DNA of 64,000 bases from Venatoribacter pacificus (lineage in GTDB: Bacteria > Pseudomonadota > Gammaproteobacteria > Pseudomonadales > Oceanobacteraceae): assembly GCF_025318105.1 (NCBI RefSeq), contig NZ_JAOANI010000012.1:186001-250000 (forward strand), in the 5' to 3' direction. The notes under the pieces were generated by a model. It made no database searches and was not told the origin of the DNA. It saw nothing but the letters and a program-made list of their open reading frames with translations. Made by a program: the position numbers and the translations under genes. Each line of letters begins with the position of its first letter. Positions within the stretch are counted from its first letter, which is position 1. This document shows positions 8,499-17,817 of the stretch, one piece after another.

Positions 8499-9116
8499 CT
8501 ACTGCGGCACGTTATCCTTGCCCCAGGCCGGCATCAGCTGTTGTTCGATGCCTAACTGATTAAGAATACGCGCGACAATAAAATCGATTAAATCCTGAAT
8601 GCTCTGCGGCTCATGATAAAAGCCCGGACTGGCCGGCAGAATGACGGCCCCCATGCGGGTAAGAGTCAGCATATTCTGCAAATGAATTTCTGAATACGGC
8701 GTTTCACGCGGTACCAGAACCAGCTTGCGCCGTTCTTTTAACGCCACATCCGCCGCCCGTTCGATCAGATTATTACTGGCTCCGGTGGCGATGGCCGACA
8801 GCGTTCCGGTAGAACACGGGCAAATAACCAATGGTCCTGGCTGACCGGAACCCGAGGCCCAGGGAGCCATCCAGTCTTCGCGGCCAAACACCCGTAATCG
8901 TTGCCCGTCTACCTGAAAATACTGTTGTAAAAACGTTGCCTGAGCGGCCGGATTACCTGGCAGGGCCAGTGGTGTTTCGGTGGCAAATACCAGCTGCGCG
9001 GCCTTCGACACAATAACATCCACCTGCTCGCCCGCAGCCAGCAAAACTTCAATTAAACGCAAGGCATACAGACTGCCGGACGCACCGGTAATGGCGACAC
9101 AAATACGCGAACTCAT
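8499..9116 (-). CDS. ubiX: UbiX flavin prenyltransferase
   Basis: Joins dimethylallyl phosphate to FMN to make prenylated FMN, the cofactor of the UbiD decarboxylase in ubiquinone synthesis. The 205-residue length is normal. The N-terminal flavin-binding motif ITGASGSLYALRL (residues 9-21) and the conserved CPCSTGTLSAIATGASNNLI and VLVPRETPYSEIHLQNML segments are all present. The start overlaps the end of mpl by four bases (ATGA), so the two are translationally coupled. The same mpl-ubiX pairing is common in gammaproteobacteria. Confidence 0.96.
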   Translation of the reverse strand: MSSRICVAITGASGSLYALRLIEVLLAAGEQVDVIVSKAAQLVFATETPLALPGNPAAQATFLQQYFQVDGQRLRVFGREDWMAPWASGSGQPGPLVICPCSTGTLSAIATGASNNLIERAADVALKERRKLVLVPRETPYSEIHLQNMLTLTRMGAVILPASPGFYHEPQSIQDLIDFIVARILNQLGIEQQLMPAWGKDNVPQ

Positions 9117-10531
9117 ACCCTTGCTCCCCGCTGCTGCAAAGCTGCCAGTAATTTACGTGGCATGCCGGCGAAGCTGCCGTTCGACATCACCACAATGCGG
9201 TCTCCGGCGCGGGCTTCTGCCAAGACGGCATCAATTAAGGTCTGATGATCAATAAAACTCTGTCCGGCAATGCGGCTGGCAGAGGCAACATCGGCCAGTG
9301 ACCAGTCGATATTGTCGGGCTGAAACCAGAACGCCAGATCGGCCGCATCGACGGAAGCCGCCAGCTCAGATTTATGCACCCCCAGCTTCATGGTGTTGGA
9401 GCGGGGTTCCAGCACAGCCAGAATCCGGCCCTGCGGATTTTCCTGCTGCAGACGCGCGCGGGCACCTTCCAGCGTGGTGGCAATGGCGGTTGGGTGATGG
9501 GCAAAGTCATCGTAAATTTTGATGCCGTTATCGTCGCCCACCAGCTCCATACGGCGTTTAACCGACGCAAACTCGCTCAAAGCCGCCGCGGCGATTTCTG
9601 GCGTTACGCCCATATGGCGGGCGGCCAGCATGGCAGCAATGGCGTTGCTGACGTTGTGCAGACCAGTCAGATTCCAACGCACCTGGGCAGACTGGTCGCC
9701 GGCTCCGCTCACCCCGGCCTCGCTCACCCCGGCAACGTTACGCAGACTGAACACCGAGGCATCCGCCGCATCCAGACGCCATTGCCAGTCGGCGTCGTCC
9801 TGCTCACTGAAACGCACCACCGGCGTCCAGCAGCCCTGTGCCAGAACGCGTTCGAGCGCTTCCTCGCCTGCGGGCAGAACAATCTGGCCATTGGCCGGAA
9901 CGGTACGCACCAGATGATGGAACTGACGTTCTATCGCTGCCAAATCGGGGAAAATATCGGCGTGGTCAAATTCAAGGTTGTTCATAATCAGCGTACGCGG
10001 CTGGTAATGAACAAATTTGGAGCGCTTATCAAAAAACGCGGTGTCGTATTCGTCGGCTTCAATAACAAAAAAGGGGGATTCACCCAGGCGCGCTGACACG
10101 GAGAAATTCTGCGGTACACCGCCAATCAGAAACCCCGGCTTCATACCGGCGTATTCGAGAATCCAGGCCAGCATACTGCTGGTTGTGGTTTTGCCGTGGG
10201 TGCCGGATACCGCCGCGACCCAGCGGCCACGCAGCACATACTGCCCCAGCCATTGCGGGCCGGACATATACGCCAGACCACGATTAAGTACATGCTCCAC
10301 CGATGGGTTACCGCGCGACATGGCATTGCCAATAATCACCAGATCGGTATCGGCGGGAATATTGGCCGGATCAAAGCCTTCACAGAGCACAATGCCAGCG
10401 GCTTCGAGCTGATCACTCATCGGCGGATAAACGCCGGCATCACTGCCGGAAACCTCATGTCCGAGCTGTTTGGCCAGTTGTGCCAGAGAGCCCATAAAGG
10501 TGCCGCAAATACCGAGAATGTGCAGACGCAT
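9113..10531 (-). CDS. mpl: Mpl murein peptide ligase
   Basis: Ligates recycled murein tripeptide (L-Ala-gamma-D-Glu-meso-DAP) to UDP-MurNAc, returning cell-wall material to peptidoglycan synthesis in the cytosol. At 472 residues it has the Mur ligase order: Rossmann-like N-domain (MRLHILGICGTFMG), central ATPase with P-loop GTHGKTTT, and a C-domain with DDFAHHPTAI. Starting at 10531 puts the conserved MRLHILGICG at the N-terminus as in E. coli Mpl; the frame is open to 10600. The four-base overlap with ubiX shows an operon. Confidence 0.95.
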   Translation of the reverse strand: MRLHILGICGTFMGSLAQLAKQLGHEVSGSDAGVYPPMSDQLEAAGIVLCEGFDPANIPADTDLVIIGNAMSRGNPSVEHVLNRGLAYMSGPQWLGQYVLRGRWVAAVSGTHGKTTTSSMLAWILEYAGMKPGFLIGGVPQNFSVSARLGESPFFVIEADEYDTAFFDKRSKFVHYQPRTLIMNNLEFDHADIFPDLAAIERQFHHLVRTVPANGQIVLPAGEEALERVLAQGCWTPVVRFSEQDDADWQWRLDAADASVFSLRNVAGVSEAGVSGAGDQSAQVRWNLTGLHNVSNAIAAMLAARHMGVTPEIAAAALSEFASVKRRMELVGDDNGIKIYDDFAHHPTAIATTLEGARARLQQENPQGRILAVLEPRSNTMKLGVHKSELAASVDAADLAFWFQPDNIDWSLADVASASRIAGQSFIDHQTLIDAVLAEARAGDRIVVMSNGSFAGMPRKLLAALQQRGARV

Positions 10532-10686
10532 GCTTTCTACCGCTTTTGGATGAATAACCGCGCTAGTGTACTGATAACGCTCTCCGTACCCAAGCACCAA
10601 GGCCTGTTCTGCGCTAAAGCATCCGGCAACGGCGATGATTTACGTACGATTCCTCCCACTCCGGCCGGCTTTTCCTGACAGCAGCG

Positions 10687-10715
10687 CTGAAATCCGGTGG
10701 TAATTAAGGTAGTAT
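10687..10715 (+). promoter_or_regulatory. Candidate sigma70 promoter of fbp
   Basis: CTGAAA (-35) and TAGTAT (-10) are 17 bp apart, about 45 bp before the fbp start. Each box matches consensus at four of six positions. Confidence 0.45.
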
Positions 10716-10757
10716 GCGCCGCAATTTGAACAGATTCCGACCTTTGGGGAAGACAAG

Positions 10758-11726
10758 ATGCAGCGCTTACGGACTTTTTTAGACCACCACTGCGATGATC
10801 AGGCACTGGTGGCCGTCATCGACGGATTGATGGTGGCCTGTAAAGATATTGCCTACCGTTTACACATGGGCTCTCTGGCCGGCGTACTGGGCAGTGCCGA
10901 GCAGGAAAATGTTCAGGGTGAGTGCCAGAAAAAGCTCGACGTTATCTCCAACGATCTGATCAAGTACTGCCTGAAGGGCATGCCGGAAGTCAAAGGCATG
11001 GCCAGTGAAGAAGAAGCGGATCCGGTGGCCTGCAACCCGGATGGTGAATTCCTGGTGTTGTTCGACCCTCTCGATGGTTCATCCAATATTGATGTTAACG
11101 TGACCGTCGGCACCATTTTCTCGGTGCTGAAAGCGTCCGCCAACGACGACGCTACCCATGAGTCCACCTACCTGCAAAGCGGCAAGCAACAGGTTGCCGC
11201 CGGTTATGTACTGTATGGCCCATCAACACTGCTGGTACTGACCACCGGTAACGGCACCCACACCTTTACCCTGGATCCACGTGTTGGCGAATTTTTCCTG
11301 CAACGCGAACATGTAAAGGTTCCGGCCACCACCAAAGAATTCGCCATCAATATGTCGAACCAGCGTTTCTGGCTGCCGCAAATGCAGAACTATGTTGCAG
11401 ATCTGCTGGCGGGTGAGGAAGGTCCGCTGGGCAAGCGTTATAACATGCGCTGGATTGCTTCAATGGTGGCCGAAATTCATCGCATCCTGACCCGTGGTGG
11501 CATCTTTATGTACCCTTACGACAGCCGCGAGCCACAGAAGCCTGGCAAACTGCGCCTGATGTATGAAGGCAATCCGATGAGCATGCTGATCGAACAGGCC
11601 GGCGGTAAGGCTTCCACGGCTTTTGAAGACATTGTCGCCGTTGAACCGACCAGTATTCACCAGCGTGTATCCGTCGTTATGGGATCGGCCGACGAAGTGG
11701 AAACCGTTATCCGCTACCACGCCTGA
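10758..11726 (+). CDS. fbp: Class I fructose-1,6-bisphosphatase
   Basis: Hydrolyses fructose-1,6-bisphosphate to fructose-6-phosphate, the committed step of gluconeogenesis, as needed when growing on fatty acids or organic acids. The 322-residue protein has the metal-binding FDPLDGSSNIDVNVTVGTIF motif, the substrate-binding YDSREPQKPGKLRLMYEGNPM segment and the EQAGGKAS loop. GGGGAAG precedes the ATG. It is monocistronic, with its own promoter and a strong terminator. Confidence 0.97.
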   Translation: MQRLRTFLDHHCDDQALVAVIDGLMVACKDIAYRLHMGSLAGVLGSAEQENVQGECQKKLDVISNDLIKYCLKGMPEVKGMASEEEADPVACNPDGEFLVLFDPLDGSSNIDVNVTVGTIFSVLKASANDDATHESTYLQSGKQQVAAGYVLYGPSTLLVLTTGNGTHTFTLDPRVGEFFLQREHVKVPATTKEFAINMSNQRFWLPQMQNYVADLLAGEEGPLGKRYNMRWIASMVAEIHRILTRGGIFMYPYDSREPQKPGKLRLMYEGNPMSMLIEQAGGKASTAFEDIVAVEPTSIHQRVSVVMGSADEVETVIRYHA

Positions 11727-11784
11727 ACCTGATGGGCTTGACGTGCGAGAGCACGGCCCGCAGCGTGACCGCCACAAATGGCGG

Positions 11785-11820
11785 ACCTAAAAAAACCCGC
11801 TGCTGCGGGTTTTTTTAGGT
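11785..11820. terminator. Bidirectional terminator between fbp and the histidine kinase gene
   Basis: A 16-bp perfect stem flanking a TGCT loop, with a GC core and A/T-runs on both sides, serves both convergent genes. Confidence 0.92.
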
Positions 11821-11847
11821 CTGTTTTCTGCCGGCTGCTGGCTGCAT

Positions 11848-13731
11848 TCAGAGTTCCGTACTTTCCTGCAACAGCCACTTGGTCACCATCGCTTTAACCA
11901 TCGCGACATTTAGCGGTTTGGCCATATAGTCATCCATGCCGGCGTCGCGGCATCTATCCTGAATCTGATCGGTGGTGTTGGCGGTACAGGCCACAATCGG
12001 TGTGGTCAGTCCGGCATCGCGTAAACGCCGGGTGGTTTCAAAGCCGTCCAGTCCCGGCATCTGACAATCCATCAGAATCAGATCAAACTGCTGAGACTTA
12101 ACCCGCTCCAGTGACTCTTCTCCTGAACTGACAGTATTAACCTGCATCTGCGGACATACTTTCAGCAGCATTTTTTCGGCCACTTTAGAGTTCACCGGAT
12201 TATCCTCGACAATCAGGGTACGCAATCCCTGTGCAGCCACGGCATGCGGACTGTGTTCACTCACTGGCGTACGCCCAAGCGGAAACTCAACCAACACTTT
12301 GGTGCCGCCATTGATACCATCAAAAATTTCAATCTGGCCGCCCAGGATGCGGCTGATGTGATGACTGATGGTTAAACCCAGACCGATTCCGGCATGGCGG
12401 CGGTTGAACGACGAATTAACCTGGGCGAACGCTTCCAGTACCTGTTGCTTTTGATTTTCAGGAATGCCGATACCGGTATCGGTGACACTGATGGTCAGCC
12501 AGTCATGCTCGTCGTGTTTGATTAACTGCAGCTGGACCACGACCATGCCACTATCTGTAAACTTAATGGCGTTATCGACTAAATGGCGGACGACCTGACG
12601 CACCAGCGATGGATCAAAACGAATGGCATCACGCTGCAATGCAGCATCGTAATCGACTACCAGCGACAGTTCTTTTTCCAGCGCACGCAAAGAAAAATCC
12701 TGAATCAGGTTATGCAGAACATCCGGTAATTTCTGTTCTTTAAACACCACCGGCAATTTATTCTTCTCGGTATCAACCACCACCAGAACGTCTTCCAGCA
12801 ACTGCGTAAGATGAGTCAGTGACTGGTCAGCGGTGCGTTTATAATCGTTAAACTCTTCCCGGCTGATATCCTGCTCAAGCAATTGCAGCATGCCGATAGC
12901 ACCATTTAATGGTGTACGTAATTCATGACTCATCATCGCCAGAAATTCACTTTTAGCCCGGCTCGCCTGCTGGGTTTTCTGCTGTTCAGTCATTAATTGC
13001 AGGGTGTAACGTTGCTGATCTTTTTCTGCCTGATGCAGGGACTGCGCCAGCTGATTGGCATTCACCTGAAGATGACCAATTTCAGCACCATCATCGACGT
13101 TAATACGATCATTGGTATTACCATTCGCCAGACGGGCAATAAACAGCGCAAGCTTTTCCAGCGAAGGAATAATCGACAGCGAAGCCGCATGGCCAATAAA
13201 AAAAGCCAGCAACACCACACCCAAGCCCGCCAGCAATGACTGTTGCAGAGTAGCTATTTCCCGATCACGGGTAAATGTATCGGCCATTCCCAGACGAATG
13301 TAACCCAGTATTGTGGACTCGGTTGCGCCATCACCAAATTCAGAGAATTCATCCAAACTCTGAACCTGGCGAATAATGTCATAACGCAGATAACGGATAT
13401 CTTCAGCCGGAACGTCAGTAAAACGTGCGGTTTTTTCATCCAATACGATGCGCCCGGCAGCATCGTGAATTTGTATAGCAACAATTGCCGGCTGAGATAA
13501 TGCCGAGTGAACCAGAGGAGACAGCAATTCGTAATTGCCGGAAATAATCGGGTATTCGGCAGATACTCCGATATTTTCCAGCACAATACGGGCAATGCTC
13601 TGATTTTCCTGACGGATATCAGACCAGCGATTGACCATATGGTAAGTCGTCAGCAACAGCACAACGATTAAAGCCGGCACAGTACCGACCAGCAGAATCC
13701 TCCGCCGGATCGACCACTGCCGCAGGCTCAT
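11848..13731 (-). CDS. Hybrid sensor histidine kinase, BarA-like layout
   Basis: Inner-membrane sensor of 627 residues. Transmembrane helices at about 11-29 and 166-186 flank a 135-residue periplasmic domain. A HAMP-like linker, a HisKA domain with phospho-accepting H269 (SHELRTP), a HATPase domain (N box near VDNAIKF, G boxes DTGIGI and GIGLGL) and a C-terminal receiver with D555 (LILMDCQMPG) follow. Unlike BarA there is no HPt domain, so phosphate must pass to a separate HPt protein or the receiver acts as a brake. Its ATG overlaps the stop of the binding-protein gene (TGATG), so the kinase is translationally coupled to it. This suggests that it reads the state of that protein or of the upstream receptor. 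Confidence 0.92.
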   Translation of the reverse strand: MSLRQWSIRRRILLVGTVPALIVVLLLTTYHMVNRWSDIRQENQSIARIVLENIGVSAEYPIISGNYELLSPLVHSALSQPAIVAIQIHDAAGRIVLDEKTARFTDVPAEDIRYLRYDIIRQVQSLDEFSEFGDGATESTILGYIRLGMADTFTRDREIATLQQSLLAGLGVVLLAFFIGHAASLSIIPSLEKLALFIARLANGNTNDRINVDDGAEIGHLQVNANQLAQSLHQAEKDQQRYTLQLMTEQQKTQQASRAKSEFLAMMSHELRTPLNGAIGMLQLLEQDISREEFNDYKRTADQSLTHLTQLLEDVLVVVDTEKNKLPVVFKEQKLPDVLHNLIQDFSLRALEKELSLVVDYDAALQRDAIRFDPSLVRQVVRHLVDNAIKFTDSGMVVVQLQLIKHDEHDWLTISVTDTGIGIPENQKQQVLEAFAQVNSSFNRRHAGIGLGLTISHHISRILGGQIEIFDGINGGTKVLVEFPLGRTPVSEHSPHAVAAQGLRTLIVEDNPVNSKVAEKMLLKVCPQMQVNTVSSGEESLERVKSQQFDLILMDCQMPGLDGFETTRRLRDAGLTTPIVACTANTTDQIQDRCRDAGMDDYMAKPLNVAMVKAMVTKWLLQESTEL

Positions 13732-14642
13732 CAGTGTTCCCTCTCGCCTTTTGCCAACTGCGCCGCCAGGGCGTCTGCGTCAGGCAGTAATAAATTGAGA
13801 GAGCGACCAACCTGCTGGTTATAGCGGACTTTGAAATAAGGATTGTAATCCGCATCCGGCCATACCTGTTCTTTCAGGCCTGTCAGCAGAATTTCACTGA
13901 GGCGATGAGCAACATCATCGATGTCGCTGTACGTCGTCGCTAACGCACCGGCTTTAATATAAGCACTTGATGGACCAATTAACGGTTTGTTCTGCCGATA
14001 AGCGGTGATGAGAATGTTTTTGATATTGGTCGAACTGTATAGTTCGGTATCGTACGTACCAACTAGTGCGTGGCTGTTTTTTAACAGATCCAGCAACGCT
14101 CGATTGAGGTTATCGTATTGATCGACAAAATAAGGCGTCACCAGAGACTGCTGCAGCGGCATTGCCGACAAACCGCTATTTTTCCATTGCGATTTATCCT
14201 GTACCAGCACACCCAATGGACGATCATGGCCAAGAATACTTTTCGCCATCGCCACCTGACGCTTAAGCGGAGGCTCAAGATAGAGTGCTGACGCCAGTTG
14301 CTGCCGATAAGCCGCCACCGCATCGCGACTGACAAACACAGCAACAGCGGCCGGAGAATCGTTAAAAGACCAGGCTTCCAATGCCTGAGGGCCAACCAGT
14401 ACAACGGCACTATAAGATTGCCAGCCGGCCGCCGGTGGCTCATTCAGCAACCGCAGTTCGGATCCGACATTAAGAAGAGAGGTTGTTTTCTCGACCAGCT
14501 GTTCAACAGATGGGAGTTTTTCATGGGCGACAAACGCGACACGCACATCTTCTGCATGCGCAGAAAATGCCAGCATACATGTCAGTAAACATGTACCAAG
14601 CCAGCGATAAACGTGATGTGCATCCTTGCAACAAAAATCCAT
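13731..14642 (-). CDS. Periplasmic binding protein, ABC_sub_bind (PF04392)-like
   Basis: Residues about 12-31 form a signal peptide ending in AFSAHA. The C-terminal half has the pattern of PF04392 binding proteins: ILITAYRQNKPLIGPSSAYIKAGALATTYSD followed by a region ending in LNLLLPDADALAAQL. The ligand is unknown. No ABC permease or ATPase lies nearby. Instead the gene sits between a TonB-dependent receptor and a histidine kinase, overlapping each by one base (TAATG and TGATG). The likely role is therefore signal delivery to the kinase rather than transport; this is inference from context. 303 residues is normal for the family. Confidence 0.75.
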   Translation of the reverse strand: MDFCCKDAHHVYRWLGTCLLTCMLAFSAHAEDVRVAFVAHEKLPSVEQLVEKTTSLLNVGSELRLLNEPPAAGWQSYSAVVLVGPQALEAWSFNDSPAAVAVFVSRDAVAAYRQQLASALYLEPPLKRQVAMAKSILGHDRPLGVLVQDKSQWKNSGLSAMPLQQSLVTPYFVDQYDNLNRALLDLLKNSHALVGTYDTELYSSTNIKNILITAYRQNKPLIGPSSAYIKAGALATTYSDIDDVAHRLSEILLTGLKEQVWPDADYNPYFKVRYNQQVGRSLNLLLPDADALAAQLAKGEREH

Positions 14643-16933
14643 TAAAAATCGAGCCCTACCTGAAAGTAATACAAGTCACGGGTTGAATAGCGCTGATCGG
14701 CATAAGCCAGGGAATCATCATCGATCAGGTGCTGTAAAAAGAAACCTGCCCATGGATTGTAATGACCCAGAGACCAGGTTTTCCTGGTATTAATCTCGTA
14801 ACGACGATAACGGTTGGTGTCGTTATAAGCATCCAGCCAGAAGTGCGAGGCGGTCAGACTCCAGCTGTCGCCCTGATGGTGCCAGCTGACGACCAGATTA
14901 TCTTTTGCGGTCTGTCGTAATTCAACCACCGACAGAGAACGACGTTGTTTTTCCGTCAATTCAGAAGTATCCCCAAGGGTTACGTCCGCATCAATATAAG
15001 CGGCTGTCAACCAAAACCAGTTATGGCTGTCAGCCTGCCATTGTAACTGCATTTCTGCGCCATTGATATTCATCTTAGTATCAGATTCAACCGACAAAGA
15101 ATTCAGGGCGATATGATCAGAAATTAATTGTGTCAGCTTGTCCTGATAGACTTTTACGTCCAACTCCAGATTCAGGTCAGAGAATTTCCCATAATAACCA
15201 AGCTCTGTACTGGTAATTTTTTCATGCTTAAGATCACGTGAATCAGCCGTCTGATTAACATAAATCCGACCATCATCAAGGTTCAGATAATTATCGCTGA
15301 GGTTACTCACACGAATGGAATATTCAGGTTCCTGTTCGAGCAGATCCGGAGAACGCACCGCTTCGGAATATACCAGACGGATACTGTGCTGCGGTGCGAG
15401 TAGCCAGTTAAGCGCAACCCGTGGTGAGAAAGCGTTATCGTTGGTGTCTTCAACTTCATACATACCACCGGCATTCAATAACAGATAAGACGTCATCCGC
15501 CATTCTGCATTGGCAAATAAGCGATACGTGTCGTTATGAACCTGACCATTAAAGTACGTTTGTGAATCCACCTGGTCACGACGGAAACTGACTCCGGAAA
15601 CAGTGCGCAATGTGTCGCTCCACTGCATCGTATCCTGCCATTCAATATCGTAACGATCCTCACGTAAATCGCGCTCGGTATCGCCGCAAACCATGTCGGT
15701 GAGTTGAGAGAAATCGGTTCCGTTAAAACCACGGGTATAGATATTGCGGGCGCTGTCTAACTGCTCCTGAGTAATCTCCAACGCCAATCCCTGATTCGCC
15801 AGAAGTAATGCTTCAACCTGATCAGGCGTTACCAGACCAGCAGCGATTCCACCGACCAGGTTATCACCATCCGTTGTACCAATAAGACTGGTGATCCCCA
15901 GAACCGAATTGCTCCACTGCGGATTATCCTGATACAAACTGAATAATTCCGGATCCAGCGAAATGGTCGGCAAGCAGGCAGAGCTGCGCTGTTTACGACT
16001 GTCGGTCTGCCAGTAAGCCTGCAAGTGCGAACTGTGGGCGGTACTGAATTCCTTACGCACCCGGGTCCACAGATACCCTTGTCTGGTCTCCTGATCCGGA
16101 GCATCCAGTTCATAAGACTCACGGCGGATATCCGTGTTTCCCTGCTTCAGCGATGCCTGCAGACTAAGCTGCGTGCTGCTGTCGACCGGACGATTAAAAT
16201 AGGCACTAACAAATCCATGGCGGCGACTGTCACGATACTCATCATCGCCACCGGTCGCATTGCGCCCGTCAAAGCCATCATCAGCCCGGATCTGCGCGGT
16301 AACACGATAACTGTTCTGATGACGCTCACCGGAATAGCTGACGAAGCCATCGTCCACGCCGTTATTGCCACTACGGTAACGTACGCGGGTACCCAGAGTA
16401 TCGCCCGGATGCTTGGTGACGATGTTGATCACACCGAGAAAAGAATTTGCGCCATAAGTAGCCGCGTTTGGGCCACGGGTAACTTCGATCCGCAGAATAT
16501 CTTCCATCGCCACCGGAATATCATCCCAGACCACCGAAGCAATGCCCGCTTTAAACACCGAGCGTCCATCCACCAGCACCTGTAAACGACGCATAATATT
16601 AGGATTGGAAGCGTGATAGGCAATTGAGGCATTATTTTCGTCGTCGCCATGACCCATACTCATGCCCGGCACAAAGCGCATCAACTCAGGCAGGGTACGT
16701 ACCCCCCAGGCGGCAATCTGTGCGGCTTCAATCACGGTCACGCTGGCCGGAACCTCGGCACGGGGCTGCTTCAGGCGGGATGCTGTCAGCACCACCGGAA
16801 TGTCGTCATCCAGGACGAAGGGTGCATCCAGCTCAAAATCGTCATATTCGTCCGCCAGCAACGCCTCAGATGCGATCAAAGCGCCACATATGCTGAATAT
16901 GGTTAATGTTTTTGACATGGTTGTTTTGGTCAT
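14642..16933 (-). CDS. TonB-dependent outer-membrane receptor, operon with sensor kinase
   Basis: Outer-membrane gated channel of about 763 residues. A signal peptide (MSKTLTIFSICGALIASEALLA region) is followed by a possible TonB box around DIPVVLTASR. The plug domain holds VPASVTVIEAAQI, VRTLPELMRFVPGM and EVTRGPNAATYGANSFLGVINI. The 22-strand barrel ends in a terminal phenylalanine (FQVGLDF). One long extracellular loop carries cysteines (SSACLP and MVCGDTE) that could form a disulphide. The start at 16933 is a judgement: ATGs at 16933 and 16918 both precede the signal peptide and neither has a clear ribosome binding site. First gene of a coupled three-gene operon. No Fur box was recognised. 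Confidence 0.88.
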   Translation of the reverse strand: MTKTTMSKTLTIFSICGALIASEALLADEYDDFELDAPFVLDDDIPVVLTASRLKQPRAEVPASVTVIEAAQIAAWGVRTLPELMRFVPGMSMGHGDDENNASIAYHASNPNIMRRLQVLVDGRSVFKAGIASVVWDDIPVAMEDILRIEVTRGPNAATYGANSFLGVINIVTKHPGDTLGTRVRYRSGNNGVDDGFVSYSGERHQNSYRVTAQIRADDGFDGRNATGGDDEYRDSRRHGFVSAYFNRPVDSSTQLSLQASLKQGNTDIRRESYELDAPDQETRQGYLWTRVRKEFSTAHSSHLQAYWQTDSRKQRSSACLPTISLDPELFSLYQDNPQWSNSVLGITSLIGTTDGDNLVGGIAAGLVTPDQVEALLLANQGLALEITQEQLDSARNIYTRGFNGTDFSQLTDMVCGDTERDLREDRYDIEWQDTMQWSDTLRTVSGVSFRRDQVDSQTYFNGQVHNDTYRLFANAEWRMTSYLLLNAGGMYEVEDTNDNAFSPRVALNWLLAPQHSIRLVYSEAVRSPDLLEQEPEYSIRVSNLSDNYLNLDDGRIYVNQTADSRDLKHEKITSTELGYYGKFSDLNLELDVKVYQDKLTQLISDHIALNSLSVESDTKMNINGAEMQLQWQADSHNWFWLTAAYIDADVTLGDTSELTEKQRRSLSVVELRQTAKDNLVVSWHHQGDSWSLTASHFWLDAYNDTNRYRRYEINTRKTWSLGHYNPWAGFFLQHLIDDDSLAYADQRYSTRDLYYFQVGLDF

Positions 16934-17123
16934 TCTACACACCAGAACCCCGGTATTAGTCGGAAATAGCACTCAGTTTTACGTCCTGCCTGCTCAATAC
17001 CCGGTGTCCATTCGGGCTATACGGAACCGCGTTAACGGGTACTGACGCATGCAGAGACTTTATTGGAGTCTAGGCGCCAGTGTGCCATCGGTAAACGTTG
17101 AGGCGCTTTATACTTATGGCAGA

Positions 17124-17152
17124 CTGACAGAGCAAGGCCCAGTCGATATAAT
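17124..17152 (+). promoter_or_regulatory. Sigma70 promoter of ppa
   Basis: CTGACA (-35) and a perfect TATAAT (-10) are separated by 17 bp, 37 bp before the ppa start. This is the best housekeeping promoter in the window and fits a highly expressed gene. Confidence 0.85.
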
Positions 17153-17188
17153 CCGCGCATTCTGTTCATTAACCCTTAGGAAACCCCT

Positions 17189-17725
17189 ATGAGCTACAAC
17201 TCCATTCCGGCCGGTAAAGACCTGCCTAACGATTTCTACGTTGTCATCGAAATTCCGGCCAACCATGCGCCAATCAAATACGAAATCGATAAAGATATGG
17301 ACTGCCTGCTGGTTGACCGTTTCATGGCAACGCCCATGTTTTACCCAGCCAACTACGGCTACATCCCGCACACACTGGCAGACGACGGCGATGCGCTGGA
17401 CGTACTGGTTATTACCCCCTACCCGGTTCAGCCAGGTTCCGTTATCCGTGCCCGCGCAGTCGGTGTTCTGAACATGGAAGACGAAGCCGGTGGCGATGCC
17501 AAGCTGGTTGCTGTGCCACATGAAAAACTGACCCAGATGTATAACAACGTGAACGACATCGACGATGTTCCACAACTGCTGCGCGACCAGATCGCCCATT
17601 TCTTTGAAAACTACAAAGATCTGGAAAAAGGCAAGTGGGTTAAAGTTCAGGGCTGGGGCAATGCAGAAGAAGCCCGTGGCATGATCGTTAAAGCCGCTGA
17701 AGCTGAAGCTGCGAAAAAAGGCTGA
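17189..17725 (+). CDS. ppa: Inorganic pyrophosphatase, family I
   Basis: Hydrolyses pyrophosphate to two phosphates in the cytosol, pulling biosynthetic reactions forward. The 178-residue length and motifs are typical: FMATPMFYPANYGYIPHTL, then DGDALDVLVITP with the metal-binding aspartates, then EDEAGGDAKLVAVP. AGGAAA precedes the ATG. It is monocistronic, with a strong promoter and a bidirectional terminator. Confidence 0.98.
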   Translation: MSYNSIPAGKDLPNDFYVVIEIPANHAPIKYEIDKDMDCLLVDRFMATPMFYPANYGYIPHTLADDGDALDVLVITPYPVQPGSVIRARAVGVLNMEDEAGGDAKLVAVPHEKLTQMYNNVNDIDDVPQLLRDQIAHFFENYKDLEKGKWVKVQGWGNAEEARGMIVKAAEAEAAKKG

Positions 17726-17749
17726 TTACCGCCTGCGGACACATCAGCA

Positions 17750-17783
17750 CAATAAAAAGGGAGCCTCGGCTCCCTTTTTATTG
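17750..17783. terminator. Bidirectional terminator, ppa / LOV gene
   Basis: A 16-bp stem (GGGAGCC core with flanking A- and T-runs) around a very small loop serves the converging ppa and LOV genes. Confidence 0.92.
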
Positions 17784-17817
17784 TCTCTCGAGTACCTCTG
17801 AATAATTCAGAGGAGCC

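Noticed and set aside
9374..10096. A 240-codon plus-strand frame inside mpl.
   Set aside because: Antisense shadow of a well-conserved gene, with no ribosome binding site.
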